DNA from: JAZKFR01 sp040386295
Lineage (GTDB): Bacteria; Pseudomonadota; Gammaproteobacteria; Burkholderiales; Rhodocyclaceae
DNA length: 5,793 nt
Reading direction: 5' to 3'
Assembly (NCBI GenBank): GCA_040386295.1
Contig: JAZKFR010000119.1
Location: forward strand, 1 to 5,793
Made by a program: the position numbers and the translations under genes. The notes beneath the pieces were generated by a model that saw only the letters and a program-made list of their open reading frames with translations, was not told where the DNA came from and ran no database searches. Below, one piece after another: positions 1 through 5,519 of the stretch. Position 1 is the first letter of the stretch. Every line of letters starts with the position of its first letter.

Positions 1-1429
1 GTTTGAGTACGGTGTTGTGATCTTGGTTGAGCGGTCGGCGTTGGTGTGCAAAATGGCGCAGGGTAAGCGAGCGATCGCCGCGTAGGTCTACGTTCCAAAC
101 TTGAATGTTCGGCTCGCGGTTGCCCAGGTCGTACTGTTCAGCCAGTTGCCGACGCAAGACACGATAGCCCGATTCGTTGTGAATCGATTCGACGTGTAAT
201 TTGCTTTTCTTGTCGTCGTCGAGCACGGAGAAAAAGCGGAATTCGCGCATCAAAGTGGGCGAGAGATACTGCGCGATAAAACTTTCGTCCTTGAAGTTTT
301 GCATCGCAAAATCAAAAGTCTCGCGCCAGGGCGAACCGGCTATTTCGGGGAACCAGGCTTTATCTTCTTCGGTTGGTTTTTCGCAAATTCGACGGATGTC
401 GCGCCACATGGCGAAGCCCAGCGCGTAGGGGTTGATTCCCGAGTAGTAGCGGCTGTGGTACGGCGCTTGTTGGACGACGTTGGTGTGGGTCTGTAAGAAC
501 TCAAGCATGAATCCGTCGGACAGTCTGCCTTCGTCGTACAAGGTGTTGAGTAAGGTGTAATGCCAGAAGGTTGCCCAGCCTTCGTTCATGACTTGGGTCT
601 GCCGTTGTGGGTAAAAATACTGGCCGATTTTGCGCACGATACGGACAACTTCGCGTTCCCAGGGTTCGAGCAGCGGGGCGTTTTTTTCAAAGAAATAGAG
701 CAAGTTTTCTTCAGGCTGTGGCGGGAAACGTCGTTCTGCTTTGCTTGCCGCTGCGTCCAAATTCGACGGCAGGGTGCGCCATAGATCGTTGACCTGTGCC
801 TGCAAATAACGTTCCCTGTCTTTTTGGCGCAGCGTCTCTTTGGTTAGCGAGAGTTGCGGCGAACGTTTGTAGCGGTCGACGCCGATATTGGTCAAGGCGT
901 GACAGGCGTCGAGCAAGCGCTCTACCGTTTCGACGCCGTGTTGCTCTTCGCATTGCGCAATGTATTTGCGCGCAAAAACCAGGTAATCAATGATCGCGTC
1001 GGCACTTGTCCATTGTTTGAACAGGTGGTTGCCTTTGAAGAAGGAGTTGTGTCCGTAGGCAGCGTGAGCGATCACCAAGGCTTGCATAGGCAAGCTGTTT
1101 TCGTCCATCAAGTAGGCGATGCACGGGTCTGAGTTGATGACGATCTCGTAGGCCAAGCCCATTTGACCGCGTTTGTAGCGGTTTTCAGTCGATAAAAAAT
1201 GTTTGCCAAAAGACCAATGGTGGTAATACACCGGCATACCGACTGAGGCGTAGGCGTCCATCATTTGCTCGGCGCTGATGATTTCTAATTGGTGGCGATA
1301 GCAGTCAAGCCGGTAGGATTCGGCGACCTGGCCGATCGCTTCGTCGTAAAGATTGATGGCTTCAAAAGTCCATTCCGATCCTGTGGGCAAAGCGGGCGCA
1401 GCGCGTGGGACGGCCACTTTTTTACGCAT
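1..1429 (-). CDS. spoVR: SpoVR family protein (YcgB-like), 3' end cut off by window edge
   Basis: An uninterrupted reading frame gives 476 residues and runs off the left edge; recalled E. coli YcgB is about 510 aa, so some 30 C-terminal residues are missing. I translated it fully and found no frameshift or stop. Family signatures are strong: EQMMDAY near 54-60, HHWSFGK at 70-76, GLAYEIVINS at 91-100, AHAAYGHNSFFK at 121-132, QVMNEGWATFWHY at 279-291, SGINPYALGFAMW at 330-342, WNVDLRGDRSLTLR at 445-458. There is no signal peptide or membrane segment, so it is expected in the cytoplasm. Bacillus SpoVR is linked to spore cortex formation, but the proteobacterial homologue has no established biochemical activity. 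The conserved His/Glu motifs (H122, H127, E283, H290) could bind a metal; that is inference. The ATG at 1427-1429 is preceded by a strong GAGGAGG and lies 11 nt after the yeaH stop, so it is the last visible gene of the prkA-yeaH-spoVR cluster. Confidence 0.96.
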   Translation of the reverse strand, partial: MRKKVAVPRAAPALPTGSEWTFEAINLYDEAIGQVAESYRLDCYRHQLEIISAEQMMDAYASVGMPVYYHHWSFGKHFLSTENRYKRGQMGLAYEIVINSDPCIAYLMDENSLPMQALVIAHAAYGHNSFFKGNHLFKQWTSADAIIDYLVFARKYIAQCEEQHGVETVERLLDACHALTNIGVDRYKRSPQLSLTKETLRQKDRERYLQAQVNDLWRTLPSNLDAAASKAERRFPPQPEENLLYFFEKNAPLLEPWEREVVRIVRKIGQYFYPQRQTQVMNEGWATFWHYTLLNTLYDEGRLSDGFMLEFLQTHTNVVQQAPYHSRYYSGINPYALGFAMWRDIRRICEKPTEEDKAWFPEIAGSPWRETFDFAMQNFKDESFIAQYLSPTLMREFRFFSVLDDDKKSKLHVESIHNESGYRVLRRQLAEQYDLGNREPNIQVWNVDLRGDRSLTLRHFAHQRRPLNQDHNTVLK

Positions 1430-1433
1430 AAGG

Positions 1434-1440
1434 CCTCCTC
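1434..1440 (-). promoter_or_regulatory. Strong ribosome binding site of spoVR
   Basis: On the minus strand GAGGAGG lies 4 nt before the spoVR ATG, a little closer than the usual optimum. It fills most of the 11-nt gap after the yeaH TAA. This settles the spoVR start, leaves no room for a promoter or terminator, and suggests translational coupling. It is the best Shine-Dalgarno match in the window. Confidence 0.85.
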
Positions 1441-2748
1441 TTAAGCACGTTGTTTGAACAGCTCGCGAAAGACTGGGTAAATGTCGGTAACGCTTTCGAT
1501 TCTTTGCATGGCGAAGTGGCCGGGGTGCGTTGCTTGCAGTTTTTGATATTCCTCCCAGAGGTTTTGCGGTTGGCCATCGGTGATCTCGATGTAGGCGAAA
1601 TACTGCGTGAGCGGCAGTAGAGATTCTTCCAAAAATTCGCGGCAATGCGTTGAGTCGTCGTTCCAGTTATCGCCGTCCGAGGCTTGCGCTGCGTAGATGT
1701 TCCATTGTGTGCTGGGATAACGCGCGTTGACGATGTTGTGCATCAACTCCAGCGCGGTTGAGACGATGGTGCCGCCGGATTCGCGGGCGGTGAAAAAGGT
1801 CTCTTCATCGACCTCGCTGGCTTCGGTGTGGTGGCGGATGAACACCACGTCGATGCGTTCGTAGTTACGGGTTAAAAACAGGTAGAGCAGCATGAAGAAG
1901 CGTTTGGCGATGTTTTTTCGCCCTTCGTCCATTGAGCCAGAGACGTCAAGCAGGCAAAACATCACGGCTTGGGTGCTCGGCTTGGGCTGAGTGATGCGAT
2001 TGTTGTAGCGTAAATCGAAGGTGTCGACAAACGGGATGGCTTCGATTTTGGCGCGTAGTTTGGCGATGGCGTGGCGTACGCGTTCGATTTCGGCGTCAAT
2101 GTCGCTATCAATGTCGGCTATGGGCTCGTTGCTCCCTGGCTCGTGCTGCGTCTGCTGTTTGTGCAGGGCTTCTAGTTCTGCTTCGAGTGCGCGCAGCTGA
2201 GCGTGATAAGGGCCGCTAATCGCAATGCGACGCCCCGCTGCGCCGCGCATGGTGCGTGCCAAATTGACGTTGCTCGGCATGCCGGTTTGCGTGAATCCAG
2301 CGCGTACACGCCGTTGTTGCTCTATGTGTGCGAGCTGCTGTTTGACTAGGTTGGGTAAGGCGAGTTCGTCGAAGAAGATGTCGAGAAATTCGTCTCGCGT
2401 GAGGCTAAAAATAAATTCGTCTAAGCCTTCGCCATCTTGACTTGCGGCGCTGTCGTTGCCCCCGTTGCGCTCTGGTCGTTCGACTTGGTCGCCGCTGCTA
2501 AAACGATCATTTCCGGGCGAGATGATTTGCCGTTTGCCACCCGAGCCGTGGGCGAACTCCGGCTCGGCAATATCGCGGCCAGAAATGCCGATTTTTTCGC
2601 CGTTATCGAGATCGCGCACGCTGCGCCGATTAACGGCATCGGAAACGGCTTTGCGGATTTGGCCTTTAAAGCGGCGTAAAAAGCGCCCACGATTGATGGC
2701 GCTTTTGTTCTTGCTGTCGAACCGGCGATCCACAATACGCACGGTCAT
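1441..2748 (-). CDS. yeaH: YeaH/DUF444 family protein with von Willebrand A-like domain
   Basis: This 435-aa cytoplasmic protein matches recalled E. coli YeaH (about 427 aa) over its whole length. A basic N-terminus (IVDRRFDSKNKSAINR, residues 5-20) leads to a charged Gly/Ser/Asp-rich linker (about 84-108) and the family motif ASQDGEG. A predicted coiled coil covers about 182-236, broken by an acidic loop. A vWA-like domain follows from about 259. Its metal-ion-dependent adhesion site looks complete: D268-x-S270-x-S272 in LLDVSGSM, T327 in ESGGT and D358 in ASDGD. The family is usually found beside prkA and is thought to work with that AAA+ protein; the reaction is unknown. The ATG at 2746-2748 has GGGAG 6 nt upstream. 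The gene lies 135 nt after prkA and 11 nt before spoVR. The coiled-coil loop is longer than I recall for E. coli and includes a small tandem duplication. Confidence 0.96.
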   Translation of the reverse strand: MTVRIVDRRFDSKNKSAINRGRFLRRFKGQIRKAVSDAVNRRSVRDLDNGEKIGISGRDIAEPEFAHGSGGKRQIISPGNDRFSSGDQVERPERNGGNDSAASQDGEGLDEFIFSLTRDEFLDIFFDELALPNLVKQQLAHIEQQRRVRAGFTQTGMPSNVNLARTMRGAAGRRIAISGPYHAQLRALEAELEALHKQQTQHEPGSNEPIADIDSDIDAEIERVRHAIAKLRAKIEAIPFVDTFDLRYNNRITQPKPSTQAVMFCLLDVSGSMDEGRKNIAKRFFMLLYLFLTRNYERIDVVFIRHHTEASEVDEETFFTARESGGTIVSTALELMHNIVNARYPSTQWNIYAAQASDGDNWNDDSTHCREFLEESLLPLTQYFAYIEITDGQPQNLWEEYQKLQATHPGHFAMQRIESVTDIYPVFRELFKQRA

Positions 2749-2778
2749 GAAATTCTCCCGTTTAGCTCGGTTAGACGC

Positions 2779-2812
2779 ATCGCTAACACTGGATGGACGC
2801 TACAGTGTTGAT
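2779..2812 (-). other. Stem-loop in the yeaH leader
   Basis: AACACTG (2785-2791) and CAGTGTT (2803-2809) form a perfect 7-bp inverted repeat around an 11-nt loop. ATC/GAT at the flanks (2779-2781 with 2810-2812) could add 3 bp across a 3-nt bulge. On the minus strand it ends about 30 nt before the yeaH start. No T-run follows, so it is not a typical intrinsic terminator. It could be a processing site, an mRNA-stabilising structure between prkA and yeaH, or a protein-binding site. Confidence 0.4.
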
Positions 2813-2831
2813 CGACATTGATCGTGCATTT

Positions 2832-2860
2832 GCCATAGTGGGCTAAGCCGCGCAGGTCAA
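2832..2860 (-). promoter_or_regulatory. Weak candidate sigma70-type promoter for yeaH-spoVR
   Basis: On the minus strand TTGACC (2855-2860, five of six to TTGACA) is followed after 17 nt by TATGGC (2832-2837, a poor -10 that keeps the first TAT). It lies in the 135-nt gap after the prkA stop, and transcription from it would give a leader of roughly 75 nt carrying the 2779-2812 stem-loop. The spacing is ideal but the -10 is weak, so a chance match is quite possible. If real, it would uncouple yeaH and spoVR from prkA. Confidence 0.25.
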
Positions 2861-2883
2861 GGCATTGTTGGCCTGCACTGCGG

Positions 2884-4806
2884 CTAAGACGACTTGCGTA
2901 CGCGCAAATACCATTCGCAGAGCAAGCGCACTTGTTTCTCGGTGTAGCCCTTGCTGATCATGCGATTGACGAAGTCTTTGTGCTTTTTCTGCTCATCGCT
3001 ACTCGATTTTGTGCTGAACGAGATGACGGGCAACAACTCTTCGGTGTTGGAGAACATTTTTTTCTCGATCACGGCGCGTAGCTTCTCGTAGGAAGTCCAG
3101 GCGGGGTTGTTGCCGTCATGCTTGGCGCGCGCACGCAGGACAAAGTTGACCACTTCGTTGCGGAAATCTTTTGGATTGGAAATGCCCGCCGGCTTTTCGA
3201 TTTTTTCCAACTCGTCGTTGAGCGCGCTGCGGTCGAGCATTTCGCCGGTGTTGGGGTCGCGAAACTCTTGGTCTTGAATCCAAAAGTCGGCGTACACGAC
3301 GTAGCGGTCAAAAATGTTCTGACCGTATTCCGAGTAGCTTTCGAGATACGCGGTTTGAATTTCTTTGCCGATGAATTCGGCGTAACGCGGCGAGAGAAAT
3401 TCTTTGATGTAGCGCCGGTATTTTTCTTCAGTTTCGTGCGCGTATTGCTCTTGCTCTACCTGTTGTTCGAGCACGTACATCAGGTGCACCGGGTTGGCGG
3501 CTACTTCGCGGTGGTCGAAGTTGAAGACCTTGGACAGTATTTTGAAGGCGAAGCGGGTGGATAACCCGGTCATCCCTTCGTCTACCCCAGAGAAATCGCG
3601 GTATTCCTGATAGCTCTTGGCTTTGGGGTCGGTGTCTTTGAGGTTCTCGCCGTCATAGACGCGCATTTTGGAAAGAATGCTCGAATTTTCAGGTTCTTTT
3701 AAACGCGAGAGCACAGCGAATTGCGCCAGCATGCGCAGGGTGTCCGGCGCGCAGGGTGCGTGGCCTAGCGAGGAGTTGGCGACGAGCTTTTCGTAGATGT
3801 GGATTTCATCGCTGACACGCAGTGAATACGGCACTTTGACGATGTAAATACGGTCGAGAAAGGCTTCGTTGTTGCGGTTGTTTTTGAACGATAGCCATTC
3901 GGCTTCGTTTGAGTGCGCTAATACCAAGCCGTCAAACGGAATCGCGCCAAAGCCTTCGGTGCCTTTGTAATTGCTTTCTTGCGTTGCCGTGAGCAAAGGG
4001 TGCAGCACTTTGATCGGCGCTTTGAACATTTCGACGAACTCAAGCACGCCGCGATTAGCTAAGCACAGACCGCCAGAGTAGGAGTAGGCGTCAGGGTCGT
4101 TCTGTGAATAGGTTTCTAGCTTGCGAATATCGATTTTGCCGACTAGAGCTGAGATGTCCTGGTTGTTTTCATCGCCCGGTTCAGTTTTTGAAACCGCTAT
4201 TTGCGAGAGCACCGAGGGGTGCAGTTTAACGACACGAAAACGCGTGATGTCGCCGCCAAACTCAGCCAGCCGCTTGACCGCCCAGGGACTCATGATGGTC
4301 GACAAATAACGGCGCGGAATGCCGTAATCGTCTTCTAGCAGCTGCGCGTCTTCGGTCGGGTTAAACAGGCCTAGCGGCGATTCGTGTACCGGTGAACCTT
4401 TGATCGCGTAGAAGGGTACTTTTTCGATGAGCGATTTGAGCTTCTCGGCCAGCGAGGATTTGCCGCCGCCAACCGGGCCGAGCAGATAAAGAATTTGTTT
4501 CTTTTCTTCGAGCCCCTGCGCGGCGTGGCGGAAGTAAGAAACGATCTGTTCGATGGCTTCTTCCATGCCGTAAAAATCGCGGAAAGCCGGGTAAAGGCGC
4601 AGCATTTTGTTGGCAAAAATGCGTGATAAACGCGCGTCGGTTCGGGTATCGACCAGCTCTGCTTCGCCAATCGCTAGGAGCATGCGTTCTGCCACGCTAG
4701 CGTAAGCGGAGCGGTCGCGTTTACAGAGATCCAGATACTCTTGAATCGACATTTCTTCTTCTTGAGCCGCTTCGTAACGACCTTGATAGCGAGTGAAAAT
4801 CGACAT
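2884..4806 (-). CDS. prkA: PrkA family AAA+ ATPase / serine protein kinase-type protein (YeaG)
   Basis: With the start at 4806 the product is 640 aa, close to recalled E. coli YeaG (644 aa) and similar along its whole length. The N-terminal AAA_PrkA region covers roughly 20-385, with a clear Walker A (GPVGGGKS, 110-117, K116), a Walker B-like stretch (GVLEFVEMF, 253-261), a likely sensor-1 segment (LVLAHSNEAEW, 294-304) and the conserved GLSTRFAFKIL (414-424), whose R418 may act in trans. The C-terminal PrkA domain runs to the typical end WYLRVRKSS. The family was named for protein kinase activity in Bacillus; protease activity has also been proposed, so the kinase label is not settled. In E. 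coli, yeaG belongs to the stationary-phase and nitrogen-starvation responses. It is cytoplasmic with no membrane segment. A longer frame reaches a TTG at 4881, but AAGGAG 8 nt before 4806 and the family N-terminus (MSIFTRYQ, compare MNIFDHYR) fix the shorter start. It leads the cluster with yeaH and spoVR. Confidence 0.97.
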   Translation of the reverse strand: MSIFTRYQGRYEAAQEEEMSIQEYLDLCKRDRSAYASVAERMLLAIGEAELVDTRTDARLSRIFANKMLRLYPAFRDFYGMEEAIEQIVSYFRHAAQGLEEKKQILYLLGPVGGGKSSLAEKLKSLIEKVPFYAIKGSPVHESPLGLFNPTEDAQLLEDDYGIPRRYLSTIMSPWAVKRLAEFGGDITRFRVVKLHPSVLSQIAVSKTEPGDENNQDISALVGKIDIRKLETYSQNDPDAYSYSGGLCLANRGVLEFVEMFKAPIKVLHPLLTATQESNYKGTEGFGAIPFDGLVLAHSNEAEWLSFKNNRNNEAFLDRIYIVKVPYSLRVSDEIHIYEKLVANSSLGHAPCAPDTLRMLAQFAVLSRLKEPENSSILSKMRVYDGENLKDTDPKAKSYQEYRDFSGVDEGMTGLSTRFAFKILSKVFNFDHREVAANPVHLMYVLEQQVEQEQYAHETEEKYRRYIKEFLSPRYAEFIGKEIQTAYLESYSEYGQNIFDRYVVYADFWIQDQEFRDPNTGEMLDRSALNDELEKIEKPAGISNPKDFRNEVVNFVLRARAKHDGNNPAWTSYEKLRAVIEKKMFSNTEELLPVISFSTKSSSDEQKKHKDFVNRMISKGYTEKQVRLLCEWYLRVRKSS

Positions 4807-4814
4807 GAGGCTTT

Positions 4815-4820
4815 CTCCTT
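4815..4820 (-). promoter_or_regulatory. Ribosome binding site deciding the prkA start
   Basis: AAGGAG on the minus strand lies 8 nt before the ATG at 4804-4806, an ideal spacing. The upstream in-frame TTG at 4879-4881 would add 25 residues that look unlike the family and falls inside the candidate promoter, so this site supports the 640-aa product. Confidence 0.85.
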
Positions 4821-4876
4821 CAGGGTAAACGCTGCGGTTTGCTGATGTCTTGCTGAGCGCTTTGCGCCGAGCCGTG

Positions 4877-4911
4877 GTCAATCATAGCGCCAAGAACTCG
4901 GGCGGATTCAA
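4877..4911 (-). promoter_or_regulatory. Candidate prkA promoter (sigma70/sigmaS-like, overlapping a sigma54-like element)
   Basis: The minus strand has TATGAT at 4881-4886 (five of six to TATAAT) preceded by a C, a base favoured by sigmaS. TTGAAT (4906-4911) lies 19 nt upstream, a long spacer. The same DNA can be read as TTGGCGC, 5 nt, TTGAC (4877-4893). This resembles the -24/-12 sigma54 pattern TTGGCAC-N5-TTGC but lacks the conserved -12 C. Family knowledge makes both readings worth noting: E. coli yeaGH responds to stationary phase and to nitrogen limitation. From the -10 reading the leader would be about 68 nt. Presence of some promoter here is likely; the sigma class is uncertain. Confidence 0.4.
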
Positions 4912-4923
4912 CGAATTTGCCCG

Positions 4924-4956
4924 ATTTGCGCAAATTTTTTTGCGAACATTTTTCGC
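4924..4956. promoter_or_regulatory. Overlapping palindromes upstream of prkA (possible operator or transcript structure)
   Basis: Three symmetric elements overlap here. ATTTGCGCAAAT (4924-4935) is a perfect 12-bp palindrome. CGCAAA and TTTGCG (4929-4934, 4939-4944) flank a TTTT loop. GCGAA and TTCGC (4942-4946, 4952-4956) flank CATTT. A further ATTTGC half-copy at 4915-4920 sits 9 bp from the one at 4924. The 12-bp palindrome centre is about 55 bp upstream of the start expected from the candidate -10, a plausible activator position. On the minus strand the hairpins follow the rfbC stop by 20 nt but have no T-tract after them, so a classic terminator is not supported. I do not recognise the binding factor. 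Confidence 0.4.
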
Positions 4957-4975
4957 GACAGTGGTGCTTGCCTGC

Positions 4976-5512
4976 TTATGCCTTGTAGTGTGGCGCGGCG
5001 GCGTCTTTCGCTGACAGGATGGGGGCCTTGCCTTGATCTGGCCAGGCTATCGCTAAATCGGGGTCGTTCCAGGCGATGCTGCGCTCTAGGCTGGGTGCGT
5101 AGTAGGCCGTGGCTTTGTACAGCACCTCTGCCGTGGCACTGAGGACTAAAAAGCCATGGGCAAAGCCTTCGGGGATCCATAACTGTCGTCTATTTTCAGC
5201 CGATAGACGCAGGGTGAAGGATTGGCCAAGGCTGTTTGAGTCCGGGCGCAGATCGACGGCAACGTCGAAAATCTCACCGGCCAGAACGCGCACCAGCTTG
5301 CCCTGAGCTTGCGGTGCCAGTTGGTAGTGCAAGCCGCGTAGCACGTTGTGCTGACTGCTTGTCTGATTGTCTTGGACGAAGCATAGGTCTAGCCCGGTTG
5401 CGGCGTTGAATTTTTGCTGGTTGAAGCTTTCAAAGAAGCAGCCGCGTTCGTCGCTAAAGACGGTCGGTTCGATCAGCAGGAGGTCGGCGAGGGGCGTGGC
5501 TGTGATTTTCAT
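4976..5512 (-). CDS. rfbC: dTDP-4-dehydrorhamnose 3,5-epimerase (RmlC/RfbC)
   Basis: This 178-aa cupin enzyme is of normal length for the family. It epimerises C3 and C5 of dTDP-4-dehydro-6-deoxy-D-glucose, the third step of dTDP-L-rhamnose synthesis for O-antigen or other surface glycans, in the cytoplasm. Signatures are present in order: DERGCFFES (21-29), FVQDNQTSS (45-53), LRGLHYQ (58-64), GKLVRV (71-76), DVAVDLR (83-89), WIPEGFAHGF (112-121) and LSAKD (166-170). By comparison with characterised RmlC proteins, H62 and D170 should form the catalytic dyad, K72 assists and Y138 is the general acid; all are present, so the enzyme should be active. The ATG at 5510-5512 lies 7 nt after the rfbA stop, with only AAGG 3 nt upstream. 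Translation is therefore probably coupled to rfbA. No clear terminator follows before prkA. Confidence 0.97.
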   Translation of the reverse strand: MKITATPLADLLLIEPTVFSDERGCFFESFNQQKFNAATGLDLCFVQDNQTSSQHNVLRGLHYQLAPQAQGKLVRVLAGEIFDVAVDLRPDSNSLGQSFTLRLSAENRRQLWIPEGFAHGFLVLSATAEVLYKATAYYAPSLERSIAWNDPDLAIAWPDQGKAPILSAKDAAAPHYKA

Positions 5513-5519
5513 GAGCCTT

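Noticed and set aside
201..1132. Several plus-strand open frames of 60-92 codons
   Set aside because: All are antisense to the continuous SpoVR frame, which I translated without interruption; none resembles a known protein.
1..1429. spoVR as a pseudogene or frameshifted gene
   Set aside because: Codon-by-codon translation from 1429 to 2 is open and collinear with the family; the gene is only cut by the window edge.
2456..2821. 121-codon plus-strand open frame over the yeaH 5' end
   Set aside because: It is antisense to the conserved N-terminus of yeaH and its product is an Arg/Ser/Pro-rich shadow with no recognisable domain.
3118..3564. 148-codon plus-strand open frame
   Set aside because: It lies wholly antisense to prkA, whose protein matches its family through the region. 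The frame has no family match I recognise.
4881..4881. TTG as the prkA start codon
   Set aside because: It has no ribosome site at suitable spacing, the added residues are unlike PrkA proteins, and it lies within the likely -10/-12 promoter region.
4942..4956. Intrinsic terminator for rfbC
   Set aside because: The stem is only 5 bp and on the minus strand it is followed by an A-run instead of a T-run.
4908..5180. 90-codon minus-strand frame overlapping the end of rfbC
   Set aside because: It is an out-of-frame shadow of rfbC with low-complexity Arg-rich composition.
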